32,492 nt of DNA from Clostridiales bacterium UBA3680 (GCA_002372875.1 DFJD01000010.1:8176-40667), one strand, 5' to 3'. Positions 18,664 through 26,668 are shown, counted from the first letter of the stretch. A program made the numbers and translations. Notes: generated by a model from the sequence alone, not told the origin.

Positions 18664-18850
18664 TGAAAATTGCAAAATGGAGCTATTTTTTTGTACAAAG
18701 GATTGAAAATCGAACAAGTATTACAAATAGGATATATTATACATACAGTAGGTGATAACAAACGATTTTTTCTTAGGACTAAATGTGATATGATTTACAA
18801 CATTTCCTAAACATCTAGGCGTAGTTGCTATTATACGAGGGTACACAGCT

Positions 18851-19063
18851 ATGTTAAAAACACCTGAATTGGCAATGCCAAAAGCGAACACAGTCACTAC
18901 CGTCTACAATGGCAAGCGCAAGGTCTGGACGGACAATGAGGAAGCTAAGGCATATTTTCTTGAAATGATGATGTCAACGGACGGCGAGGAACATGACCGT
19001 GCAGAATGCGTTTACATTCAGCTTCTGCACGGGCTGGACGAGTGCAGCGACGAGGATGAATAA
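18851..19063 (+). CDS. small acidic protein of unknown function
   Basis: 70 aa. I do not recognise a characterised family. The protein starts MLKTPELAMPKANTVTTVYN, has a basic KRKVW patch, then a helical, acidic C-terminal half ending in DECSDEDE. A GAGGGT ribosome site lies about 10 nt upstream. Its base composition (roughly half GC by eye) is clearly richer than the AT-rich DNA on both sides, and it is the only plus-strand gene between 352 and 27675. Both suggest it arrived with mobile DNA. A long hairpin follows immediately. It resembles the small conserved cargo proteins of clostridial integrative elements, but that impression is not verified. Confidence 0.6.
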   Translation: MLKTPELAMPKANTVTTVYNGKRKVWTDNEEAKAYFLEMMMSTDGEEHDRAECVYIQLLHGLDECSDEDE

Positions 19064-19067
19064 GTAA

Positions 19068-19108
19068 ACTGAGGGGAGCGTTACAATGATTGTAATGTTC
19101 CCCTCAGT
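19068..19108. terminator. 19-bp hairpin between convergent genes
   Basis: ACTGAGGGGA pairs with TCCCCTCAGT, extended by GCGTTACAA/TTGTAATGT (with wobbles) around a 3-base TGA loop. It starts 5 bp after the stop of the small ORF and lies 16 bp from the end of the convergent OLD gene. The T content after the stem is poor on the plus strand and moderate on the minus strand. It probably works as a terminator in one or both directions. Confidence 0.6.
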
Positions 19109-19123
19109 CATATAAACAAGTCT

Positions 19124-20818
19124 TTAAAAGCCAAACAGCGTATTTGAATTAGAGTCATCTTTTGGTATTTCTTTGAGTATGGACGGCGCTTCTGATGGTA
19201 ATGAATCAATTTTATCAATTACTTTTTTTACCCATTCAGGTACCTGCTCCTTTGTTTTTATAGATGATCTTACACGCTTATAGAGTTTTAATGCCTTAGC
19301 ATTACCGACGTCTCCGATGCCCAAGTTTTCTTCCAACCTATACTTGAAACCAAGAAATCTGTCATGTACATTATCATCTGGAAAGTCATCTGTAATTCCA
19401 AACAAACCCAGTATTCCTTTATTCTTGTCAATGGTTGACTTCTCATCGCCACCACCGAGATTTTGATAATCACCATCAAATACTATAAAACAAGGAATTC
19501 CAAATTCACTATATAGACGATAAAAGCGATCTATCTCACTTTTTCCGCCACACCTTACAATTGTAACGCCTTTTCTGATATAATTATATCCTAATAAATC
19601 AAAGAAATACGGTAATATCAATACCTCGCTTTCTCCCTCAACTAAAATTGCTTTTCTTGCAAACATAGCTTCACTTGCTCTCTGCGAATCACCCGTACCT
19701 TCATATGCATTAAGATATTCTAACATTAAGTCTGAAGTACTAGTTTTTACTTGTGGATGTCTCTGCTTTAAGTCTTCGAGAAAACGTTGCGGATCTGCAT
19801 TTCTAATATAGGTTCCTTTTTCTTTGTTTTTTCGTACAACGAATATTTCATCAAATCTTGCAAGAGAAATAAACTCAGACGAATGAGTCGTAAGTATAAC
19901 TTGTGTTCCCGAATCAGCAAGTTCCGTTATGATTTTATAAAAGTTTCGTCGTCCTTGTGGATGAAGAAATAGCTCAGGCTCATCAATTATTATGGGAGTA
20001 TTATTGTTGAGCTTTAATTTGGAGTACGCTTTTAATATAGCTATCGTTATACTGGCTTGTACACCCATACCTAATTCAGAAGCTCTGAATGTTAAGCCCG
20101 TATCCTCTTCGTTAACCATTATCTGTAATGTGCGAAAAAGATTCCATGGATCATACATATTAAGGTCTACATTAAAATCAGAAGGTTCACGTCCCAATTG
20201 TGAAGCAGTCTCCGTCCTAAGAATATTAACAAATTGTTCCATCATATTATTTCCATCATCATCTTCAACTGAAAATAATACATTATCACGCATTGTTTCC
20301 ATATTGCGTTTAAAATAATCTGATTTGCTTAACTGTTCTCCAGTAATCGGATCGATTATTGTTTCGGTGGAAAAACGCTCATTAATATCTCTTAGTAACC
20401 TTCCAAGTAAAGTCCATCTATTAGAGGCTGGGTTATCATTCACTTTTCTATCAGCACCTATGAAAGCAGATGTATATCTTTGCCTAACGTCATCCGATAT
20501 GTACTTATTTCCATTAAAGTTCAACCCTGATTTTTCTTTATTATAATAATACCATTTATTTGTGAGCTGCAGATAATTCCCGTCATCAAAATGAACTTCG
20601 ATATTAACCCGTAATGAAGTATCACCTTTATAATAATCTTCCATCGAAAAATTATTAAACGAAGGGTAAACCAATCCGAGCATCCATTCGATAGCAGAGA
20701 GAATATTACTCTTTCCAACACTATTTTCGCCTATAAAAGCATTTACCTTTGATGAAAAGTTTATATCAATATGTTTTATGCTCTTATAGTTTTCGATAAC
20801 TATTCTTGTTATCTTCAT
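19124..20818 (-). CDS. OLD-family ATP-dependent endonuclease (AAA + TOPRIM)
   Basis: 564 aa. The ABC-type ATPase has Walker A GENSVGKS (30-37), a signature-like SELGMGVQAS (247-256), Walker B IIIDEPELFLHP (276-287) and the switch His in THSS (311-314). The C-terminal TOPRIM nuclease has VEGESEVL (393-400) and FIVFDGDY (444-451). Such proteins cut or nick DNA and occur in overcoming-lysogenisation-defect (OLD) nucleases, in Gabija GajA and beside some retrons. No UvrD-like partner is present. The RBS GGGGAC lies 8 nt before the ATG. The first 35 bp overlap the GIY-YIG gene, a strong sign that the two work together. Last gene of the nine-gene unit. Confidence 0.88.
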   Translation of the reverse strand: MKITRIVIENYKSIKHIDINFSSKVNAFIGENSVGKSNILSAIEWMLGLVYPSFNNFSMEDYYKGDTSLRVNIEVHFDDGNYLQLTNKWYYYNKEKSGLNFNGNKYISDDVRQRYTSAFIGADRKVNDNPASNRWTLLGRLLRDINERFSTETIIDPITGEQLSKSDYFKRNMETMRDNVLFSVEDDDGNNMMEQFVNILRTETASQLGREPSDFNVDLNMYDPWNLFRTLQIMVNEEDTGLTFRASELGMGVQASITIAILKAYSKLKLNNNTPIIIDEPELFLHPQGRRNFYKIITELADSGTQVILTTHSSEFISLARFDEIFVVRKNKEKGTYIRNADPQRFLEDLKQRHPQVKTSTSDLMLEYLNAYEGTGDSQRASEAMFARKAILVEGESEVLILPYFFDLLGYNYIRKGVTIVRCGGKSEIDRFYRLYSEFGIPCFIVFDGDYQNLGGGDEKSTIDKNKGILGLFGITDDFPDDNVHDRFLGFKYRLEENLGIGDVGNAKALKLYKRVRSSIKTKEQVPEWVKKVIDKIDSLPSEAPSILKEIPKDDSNSNTLFGF

Positions 20819-21686
20819 GTTTATAGTCCCCTATGTATAATTGGCACTCTTCAGATGTTATCTCTTTCAACGACTTATCTTTATGTTTCCAAACATCTAA
20901 GCCATTAAGATTATAACCAGCAACTGCATTTGCAGCATATGATGCACTTGAAAACTCAATGTCTTCCGTCACTATTAACAAATCATCGCTATGTTGGACT
21001 ATATATCCACTATCAATAAGTTGCTGTCGCATTTTTTTAATACTATCTTTTGCACGTGTCCCATATTTTTTCTGAAGAGTCGAGCCTTTTAAAAGAATAT
21101 ATTTTCCGTTTTTTACAACCATTTTTCCAAATGCTTCTTTTACTCTTAATTCATATATAATATCTGTAGTAGATATTGTTACAACAGTACTTAATGGTTC
21201 AAAGAATGAAAAACGCAGTGCAGTAAGCATATCCAATATTAGATTTAAAAACAACTCTACTTCACTCAATCCACTTTCAGATAAAGAGGGGATAGCAGGT
21301 CTTTGTGTATTATCAAGTTTAATACGTTTTGCGGTATCAGCTTTTTCAATTAACTTTGCTTCGAGGAACTGAATCTGCGTTTTAGTTAAGTTTTCATCTT
21401 TTGATGTGAATACTATTGCATGAGTCCAAAAATCCTTTTTGGCATTGTGATCTAAGAGTCGTGGTATTACAGGGTCACCCTCACCTATATATAATAAGCC
21501 GTCATCATTATTATCATTAAATATCAAATAAACACCTGGCTTATTACTTTCCGTTCTCGCTTTAAAATCAGCCAAATCTGCTCTTGGAAACATAATACCC
21601 TGAACCGTATAATTTGAAAATTCAAAAGTCGATAAGCTAGTTGTATCATCTTTAGTAAAGAACATTCTTAATAATCTACCCGCCAA
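20784..21686 (-). CDS. GIY-YIG nuclease with DUF4357 domain
   Basis: 300 aa. The GIY-YIG core reads GVYLIF (51-56) and LLYIGEG (64-70), then an Arg in RLLDH (76-80) and the metal-binding Glu in QFLEAKLIE (Glu109). The middle (130-240) looks helical with a winged-helix feel (KKYGTRAKDSIKKMRQQLIDSGYI). The C-terminal region FSSASYAANAVAGYNLNGLDVW fits DUF4357. GIY-YIG/DUF4357 proteins are frequent near restriction systems. The start is a TTG at 21686 with GAGGAGAG just upstream; the next ATG would remove 7 residues. It overlaps the OLD gene by 35 bp and lies 15 bp after the PD-(D/E)XK gene. Confidence 0.82.
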   Translation of the reverse strand: MAGRLLRMFFTKDDTTSLSTFEFSNYTVQGIMFPRADLADFKARTESNKPGVYLIFNDNNDDGLLYIGEGDPVIPRLLDHNAKKDFWTHAIVFTSKDENLTKTQIQFLEAKLIEKADTAKRIKLDNTQRPAIPSLSESGLSEVELFLNLILDMLTALRFSFFEPLSTVVTISTTDIIYELRVKEAFGKMVVKNGKYILLKGSTLQKKYGTRAKDSIKKMRQQLIDSGYIVQHSDDLLIVTEDIEFSSASYAANAVAGYNLNGLDVWKHKDKSLKEITSEECQLYIGDYKHEDNKNSYRKL

Positions 21687-21701
21687 ATAAATCTCTCCTC
21701 T

Positions 21702-22205
21702 TTATATTTTTGGTATCATTGTTGACATCTCAGGTGATGAAGTGCTTAGATTCCATATAGCAACCTTCATCTTTTTTATTCTTTTTCCATCACCAAAATC
21801 AAGCAAATCCTCTCGCTTAAAGGTATTCAGCAGTTTATTCAGGCTGCCGAGATCAGCTGAGGTAAGTAAGAAGGCTTCATCTGGATCAATAAGTCTACAA
21901 TATGCCCATAATTGACCTAAATCACGCAGCGTAAGACTTGTTTTTTTTGCTTCAATAAAAAACAGTTTAACTGCACTGTTTTTCTTGTTCCTAACGATGC
22001 CGAGCACATCAATCTGGATGTCTACACCTGTTGCGGTATCATTGACAATACCATATTTATTGAGTACCTTGTCGAGCCTTTCACTATGGGCATCTACTGT
22101 TATTATCTCTGAGGTTTTATATTTGCTTGTGAGATATTCGTGTAACCATAATCTCATAGGCTTATATAATTCCTCTTCTTTTTTTACATTGTGATTATTT
22201 ACCAT
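21702..22205 (-). CDS. PD-(D/E)XK superfamily nuclease, probable restriction subunit
   Basis: 167 aa. The sequence IDVLG (Asp66), FIEAKK (Glu85-x-Lys87) and LGQLWAY (Gln98) shows the D...ExK...Q order of PD-(D/E)XK nucleases. There is no recognisable DNA-recognition domain, so at this length it is essentially a bare catalytic domain that would need a partner for specificity. Its first 11 bases overlap the LAGLIDADG-like gene (ATG inside GGTTATGGTAAATAA), pointing to a stoichiometric partnership. I kept the ATG at 22205; an in-frame ATG at 22157 is possible but would remove part of the N-terminal helix. Confidence 0.75.
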   Translation of the reverse strand: MVNNHNVKKEEELYKPMRLWLHEYLTSKYKTSEIITVDAHSERLDKVLNKYGIVNDTATGVDIQIDVLGIVRNKKNSAVKLFFIEAKKTSLTLRDLGQLWAYCRLIDPDEAFLLTSADLGSLNKLLNTFKREDLLDFGDGKRIKKMKVAIWNLSTSSPEMSTMIPKI

Positions 22206-23082
22206 AACCTAAATCTCTTGCGATCTCCTTCCACGAATCGTAATGATTTCCTCTTATTTCGGCAGGAATGAATGTATCATTTTCACATGGATGTGGTGGC
22301 TTGATTTTTCTCTTACCATCAAATTCCCAATAGAAACGATGTGTAATATCAGATGCATCAACACCATTTTTCTTAAACCCATCTACTAATTCATTTGCAA
22401 AATCGGTAAGAGCTTTATTCTTATGGATTACTCCGAATCCGATAGGAAGAAACTCATTAGCAAAGATTTTGATTTGATGCTCTTTCTTCCAAAACATCGG
22501 TTTACCTTCATTATGTTTTTTGAGATTTACGTCTCGCATATTTGGGTGACCCCAGTCAATATTCTGAACAGGAATATCAATAGATTTGAGCAGATTACAT
22601 ATATCGACCACCATGAACCAATTCTGTGGGATTTCGATATATACTCTATGTTTATAGTTGTCTATAAAATAATTGCTACGACGTATATAACCAGTAACAT
22701 CACAGAAACCTCTTAGGAACTGCTTTTTTTCACTTGCTGAAAAAGAAAACACATCTTCATGTATTCTCATATTTTCATGAGATACAGCCGAACCAGTGAA
22801 TCGCAGGATTTCACGAATAAGGTAATCCGAATTGGGCTTGGAGAAAGATAGTACGGTTACAGTTTTGTTCTGGATAAAGGAAATTCCGGAACTGATTAGC
22901 GGCTCAAGAACTCCTCTTATATCCGTCAAACTTGCTTTTACATATATTGTAACGTCATTCATATCCTCGGTCTGTAATTTCTTATGGGGAATTTCAATAG
23001 AAACTGTTGTTTCACTTGCTCCTCTTTGTATCTGACCATTTCCGCAGATCATACCGAGCATATATGCCATTTCACTATTCAT
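22195..23082 (-). CDS. LAGLIDADG-like protein with substituted catalytic residues
   Basis: 295 aa. Two LAGLIDADG-type helices are recognisable: MLGMICGNG (8-16) and LRGFCDVTG (123-131). Each is preceded by a helix and followed by beta-strand-like segments such as TVSIEIPHK and HRVYIEIPQNW. In homing endonucleases the eighth residue of each motif is a metal-binding acid; here they are Asn15 and Thr130. The fold may therefore have kept DNA binding but lost cleavage. The C-terminal tail has PHPCEND, FIPAEIRG and HYDSWKEIARDLGY. The RBS GAGG lies 6 nt before the ATG. Positioned directly before, and overlapping, a PD-(D/E)XK gene, it is a plausible specificity subunit of a split restriction enzyme. 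This is inference. Confidence 0.65.
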   Translation of the reverse strand: MNSEMAYMLGMICGNGQIQRGASETTVSIEIPHKKLQTEDMNDVTIYVKASLTDIRGVLEPLISSGISFIQNKTVTVLSFSKPNSDYLIREILRFTGSAVSHENMRIHEDVFSFSASEKKQFLRGFCDVTGYIRRSNYFIDNYKHRVYIEIPQNWFMVVDICNLLKSIDIPVQNIDWGHPNMRDVNLKKHNEGKPMFWKKEHQIKIFANEFLPIGFGVIHKNKALTDFANELVDGFKKNGVDASDITHRFYWEFDGKRKIKPPHPCENDTFIPAEIRGNHYDSWKEIARDLGYGK

Positions 23083-23095
23083 TTCATACCTCTTT

Positions 23096-23563
23096 CTATA
23101 AACTTAGACCTAATCCCAGAGCTCGATTTTCTAATTGGTTATTTACTATACTCTGAATATTCATTAGTATGTTTTTTGAATCCTGATAGCTTCCGGCAAC
23201 AAATCCGAGATAATAACAGGCTTCTATAAAACGGCTTCCGGTTATTCTCTTGTTATTGTCATGCTGTAATCTGCTACCTAATTCAGGGGGCATATTGTTT
23301 AACGTATCAAAATAAATTCTATATTGATTAGCTTGCTTCATGGTGTGCCCGCCAGATGTTAATCCATTGGCAATAGGGTATGATCCGTATGTTTGGGTTC
23401 TTTCTTCTGGAATTTCAAACTCAAATCTTCTACAATGGTTTACAATAAAACCAAGACAGTAAAAAATTCTTTCAGGATTATCAAAATCAATATCTTCTGC
23501 TCTATGACCAAATATAGAGTTGTATCTAATTCCACGGATATTCATTAATTCGCCAAGCGTCAT
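23096..23563 (-). CDS. conserved-looking protein of unknown function
   Basis: 155 aa, not recognised. It contains aromatic-rich segments (RIFYCLGFIVNHCRRFEFEI and EACYYLGFVAGSYQ) separated by a polar stretch with GSYPIANGLTSGGH. The two similar blocks, YCLGFIVNH and YYLGFVAGS, suggest an internal duplication. There is no signal peptide, membrane segment or nucleotide-binding motif. A strong AGGAG lies 9 nt before the ATG. It sits 25 bp after the preceding small gene and 13 bp before the LAGLIDADG-like gene, so it is very likely a working part of the operon rather than spurious. Confidence 0.6.
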   Translation of the reverse strand: MTLGELMNIRGIRYNSIFGHRAEDIDFDNPERIFYCLGFIVNHCRRFEFEIPEERTQTYGSYPIANGLTSGGHTMKQANQYRIYFDTLNNMPPELGSRLQHDNNKRITGSRFIEACYYLGFVAGSYQDSKNILMNIQSIVNNQLENRALGLGLSL

Positions 23564-23588
23564 ATAAGCTTACTCCTTTCCTAATTTG

Positions 23589-23927
23589 TTAGCCATTTTG
23601 TCCTATCCTATAACCGCATTTGAACAATTGTTTGATTGCAGTATTATTATTCATACGAAAAGAATACTCAGGTCTATATGCACGATTACCACAAAAACCA
23701 TACTGAGTCTTAATAGTATTCGGACAGTTATTTACATATAATCTCAATTCAACTGCCCATTTGTCGGCGTCTGGCTGGAGTACAATGAGTCCATTGGATT
23801 GCAGAGTTAACGATTCACCATATGCACTATTATACTCGTTTAAAAATCTAATCATTTTATCAGGTCGAGCTTCTGCTTCAATAAAGCATCTTTCCGTAGC
23901 AAGAAAAGCCAACAAATCATTGTACAT
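23589..23927 (-). CDS. small protein of unknown function
   Basis: 112 aa from the ATG at 23927, which has GGAG 7 nt upstream; an ATG two codons earlier is too close to that site. Not recognised. It is a mixed alpha/beta protein with an N-terminal helix (LLAFLATERCFIEAEA), a strand pair (SNGLIVLQPD and WAVELRLYVNN) and a basic, aromatic C-terminal part (NRAYRPEYSFR, KCGYRIG). It begins 13 bp after the adenine methyltransferase and precedes the 155-aa protein, so a role in the modification or restriction complex is likely but unproven. Confidence 0.55.
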   Translation of the reverse strand: MYNDLLAFLATERCFIEAEARPDKMIRFLNEYNSAYGESLTLQSNGLIVLQPDADKWAVELRLYVNNCPNTIKTQYGFCGNRAYRPEYSFRMNNNTAIKQLFKCGYRIGQNG

Positions 23928-23940
23928 AACCATACTCCTT

Positions 23941-25338
23941 TCAAACACCGTACCATTTAGCGGCACTAATTTTTTTCATTTCCTTTTCGATATAGCTAAT
24001 ACTATGCTGATCTAAGCTATATATTTTATATACAAGTTCATTGAGTTGCTCATTAAGAGAGAACCATACACTTGACATATACGGTGTGTTTTCAATCTTA
24101 ACTACCAAATCAATAACCTGATTATACATACTTGAATGATCAACGACAATAGGTATCTTATTAAGATATTTTGCATCAGTATGTATTGTTAAGCGTGAGT
24201 TATTAAATCCGAATCTGATCAAGAAATAGTTGCATAAACGAGAATGAAGCAAACCAAGAACGTATTTACACATTTTTTCATCATCAAGCTTAACGACAGT
24301 AATAGTTTCAGAAGGCTTAAGATCACCTGCATAGCTTGCAGTGATACCAGCCTCAGCACTAAAAATGTTCTGAATGAAAATCTGAGTGCCTACATGTGGT
24401 AACGCTCTATCCTTAAACCCAAATTTCCTAATCTGTTTACCTCTCAGTGCTTCGCTGGAGGTATCGTGTCCACGCCTTATAGTATCAGAGCATACTGACT
24501 GTAATGTGCCATACTGCTCACGGAGCATATCATAAATCGGCACTTCATCATTACCTGTAAATACTATTATCTCATCTTTATAATAACTCTGAGCAACTTC
24601 ACTCAGGAACTCAATTTCGCCCTTGTTATATGTGTAAAATTTAATCTTATTGCCTTTTTTATAGCTGTTCTGTAAAGTGAGAATAACTTGCTCACCTCTA
24701 ACGGTTTTGAAGTGAATGCCTAACTCGACAATGGATACAATACGCTTTTCTTTTAGAAGGGTATGTCTTATCTCCTTGTACGAGGATATATGCAACAAGT
24801 TTTTGGGGATAATAAAGGAAATATAGCCCTTATCTTTACAAAGCTCAAAAGAGCGATATAAAGCAGCTATAAAAAGATTACTTCCCGAAGCATTTACTTT
24901 ATTTACAAAATCACTGTTTCCGTTTAAGGTGACATTCTTTCCAATAGGAGCATATGGGGGATTACCTATCACATAGTCAAAAGGCTCAGAGCCAATGATT
25001 GAAAGTGTTTCTTGCCCTGTTTTACCAAGTGTATCTGCCTGATAGATTTTACTTGCTCCTGTAAGTCTTTTACAAGTCTGAACAGTATCATAATCAAAAT
25101 CGCATCCGACTACATTATCACAGCCATTTTGAAAAAGTGTATGTATAAAACTGCCAGTACCACAACATGGATCAATAAGGCGGGATTTCTTTGGTATCCT
25201 TAAGAATTTCACCATTGAATCCGCTAATTCCAAGTCTGTATAGAATATACCATGATCTTTTTTGAAACCTTCGTCAAGAGAAGATTCATAACTATTGCTT
25301 GACTCGGAAAAAACAATATCAAATAAACTGTTATTCAT
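23941..25338 (-). CDS. N6-adenine-type DNA methyltransferase (TaqI/Eco57I-like)
   Basis: About 465 aa. From the ATG at 25338: motif X-like GIFYTD, SAM motif I DPCCGTGSFI (56-65) and the catalytic motif IV NPPYAP (126-131), with (N/D/S)PPY typical of amino-methyltransferases. The C-terminal half resembles a TaqI-type target-recognition domain (SRLCNYFLIRFG and LNKIPI segments). It is expected to methylate adenine, less likely the N4 of cytosine. I chose this ATG because GGGAG lies 7 nt upstream and the gene then overlaps the C5 methyltransferase by 8 bp; a start 9 codons earlier would have no good RBS. Confidence 0.85.
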   Translation of the reverse strand: MNNSLFDIVFSESSNSYESSLDEGFKKDHGIFYTDLELADSMVKFLRIPKKSRLIDPCCGTGSFIHTLFQNGCDNVVGCDFDYDTVQTCKRLTGASKIYQADTLGKTGQETLSIIGSEPFDYVIGNPPYAPIGKNVTLNGNSDFVNKVNASGSNLFIAALYRSFELCKDKGYISFIIPKNLLHISSYKEIRHTLLKEKRIVSIVELGIHFKTVRGEQVILTLQNSYKKGNKIKFYTYNKGEIEFLSEVAQSYYKDEIIVFTGNDEVPIYDMLREQYGTLQSVCSDTIRRGHDTSSEALRGKQIRKFGFKDRALPHVGTQIFIQNIFSAEAGITASYAGDLKPSETITVVKLDDEKMCKYVLGLLHSRLCNYFLIRFGFNNSRLTIHTDAKYLNKIPIVVDHSSMYNQVIDLVVKIENTPYMSSVWFSLNEQLNELVYKIYSLDQHSISYIEKEMKKISAAKWYGV

Positions 25339-26407
25339 TATAAGACTCCCAAATTGCATTTGCAATAGCCTCTGCCATCAATGGCGGAACAGCATTGCCG
25401 ATTTGAATACGAATATAAAACTTACTTCCATAGAAAATAAAGCGATCATCAAAGCTTTGCAATCTTGCAGCTTCACGAGGAGTGATGGCTCTATGTAAAA
25501 CGGGGTGAGAATTAGTACCATTTGACGGCGTATCGAACCTTGTATCAATAGTAGGCGAAACCGTATCCCAAGTCAACCTTCCCCAAGTAGTATTAAACTT
25601 CTGATTGCCGAGCAATTCATCAGGTAAGTATTCCTTGCCTTTCTCTGGCGGTATCATTTTTAACTTGCTGATAGCAACCTCAGAATGATTTGATGCCTTA
25701 TGGTTATACAGTTTTGAACTGCCTTTTCGCATTTCACGCTGATAATCTGTTTCAGCTTTAGTGGTGTATTCCAACTCAAAAGCTCCTTCTCCTGAGTTGA
25801 GGTATGCTAAATCTGAGATAGCGTCTCTTACAGTTACAATATTATCGTTTCCTACCGGCAGACAAACGCCTTTTTTCTTAGAGCAGATGAAAATGGCACG
25901 TTCTCTGCCTTGTGGAACGCCGAAGTTCTTGGCATTTAATATGCCATAATCGACCTCGTATCCAAGTTTTTTTACATAAGATAAGATTTCGTCTTTAAAC
26001 CAACCACCAGCAGTTGAAAGCAGGCTTTTAACATTCTCAATAATAAATACTTCGGGAGAGATAGCTTCTACGATACGCAGATACTCCATAAATAGATAAT
26101 TACGAGGATCGTTTAAGCCTAATTTCTTCCCCTTCATTGAGAACCCCTGACAAGGCGGACCGCCGATTATCATATTTACTTTATTATCAATAGACTTCTG
26201 AATAATCATCTTCTTAACATCAGCGTCAGTAATATCACCTGTAATAACATCGGCATCGGGCATATTCATTTTGAATGTATTTGCCGCCTTATCATTAAAG
26301 TCTAACGCTACAACAGTCTTAAAATGGGGATTACGATGCATTCCATAAGAAAAACCACCAGCTCCACAAAACAAGTCAAGGATCCGGAACTCTGTAATAA
26401 TTGACAT
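25331..26407 (-). CDS. DNA (cytosine-5) methyltransferase
   Basis: 358 aa with all main C5 methyltransferase motifs in order: I DLFCGAGGFS (11-20), IV GGPPCQGFS (82-90, catalytic Cys86), VI IIENV (122-126) and VIII PQGRERAIFI (165-174). A variable target-recognition region follows, then IX RLTWDTVSPTI and X QIGNAVPP near the C terminus. It transfers a methyl group from SAM to C5 of cytosine in a specific site and so protects host DNA. AGGTC lies 6 nt before the ATG, 9 bp after the XRE gene stop. Paired with an adenine-type enzyme, it may modify only one strand of an asymmetric site. Confidence 0.93.
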   Translation of the reverse strand: MSIITEFRILDLFCGAGGFSYGMHRNPHFKTVVALDFNDKAANTFKMNMPDADVITGDITDADVKKMIIQKSIDNKVNMIIGGPPCQGFSMKGKKLGLNDPRNYLFMEYLRIVEAISPEVFIIENVKSLLSTAGGWFKDEILSYVKKLGYEVDYGILNAKNFGVPQGRERAIFICSKKKGVCLPVGNDNIVTVRDAISDLAYLNSGEGAFELEYTTKAETDYQREMRKGSSKLYNHKASNHSEVAISKLKMIPPEKGKEYLPDELLGNQKFNTTWGRLTWDTVSPTIDTRFDTPSNGTNSHPVLHRAITPREAARLQSFDDRFIFYGSKFYIRIQIGNAVPPLMAEAIANAIWESYNE

Positions 26408-26416
26408 AAATTGACC

Positions 26417-26629
26417 TCATTCCTCAGAAAGATTTGTGAACTCAACAATATCACCTATTTCACAGTTGAGTGCCGCACATATTTTGGAAAGCGTTTCCAA
26501 TGAAACAGACTCATTTCTTCCTAATTTGGCAATAGCATTTGTACTCACTTTAGCTGTTTCATGAAGTTGTGTTTTGTTAATATTCTTATCTATTAAGAGC
26601 TTCCAAAGCTTATTATAACTTACTTGCAT
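26417..26629 (-). CDS. XRE/Cro-type regulator, putative control protein of the island
   Basis: 70 aa, a single helix-turn-helix domain: LIDKNINKTQLHETAKVSTNAIAKLGRN, followed by SLETLSKICAALNCEIGDIVE, characteristic of Cro/CI-type proteins. It is the first gene of the nine-gene leftward operon, with AAGGAG about 8 nt before the ATG. Its size and position match the controllers of restriction-modification systems, which delay restriction until methylation is complete. The predicted promoter overlaps repeated TATCAAG half-sites, so it may repress itself. Similar small XRE regulators also sit in unrelated operons. Confidence 0.85.
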   Translation of the reverse strand: MQVSYNKLWKLLIDKNINKTQLHETAKVSTNAIAKLGRNESVSLETLSKICAALNCEIGDIVEFTNLSEE

Positions 26630-26668
26630 CTAAATACTCCTTCCACATTCTTATATATACCCAATATA

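Larger units (their letters stand above)
18562..18850. other. AT-rich intergenic region at the left edge of the accessory block
   Basis: 289 bp without a convincing gene. It holds the predicted minus-strand promoter above. A T-rich 14-mer (18650-18663) recurs at 26722-26735. An extended -10 box TGCTATTAT (18826-18834) sits in front of the small ORF at 18851, with no good -35. No integrase, tRNA end or clear attachment site is visible. Confidence 0.5.

Noticed and set aside
19124..20818. Gabija-type system
   Set aside because: The OLD-family protein resembles GajA, but no UvrD/GajB-like helicase is encoded next to it, and the partner gene is GIY-YIG.
22195..23082. Active homing endonuclease mobilising itself
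   Set aside because: The gene is stand-alone within a packed operon, not in an intron or intein, and the expected catalytic acids are Asn and Thr.
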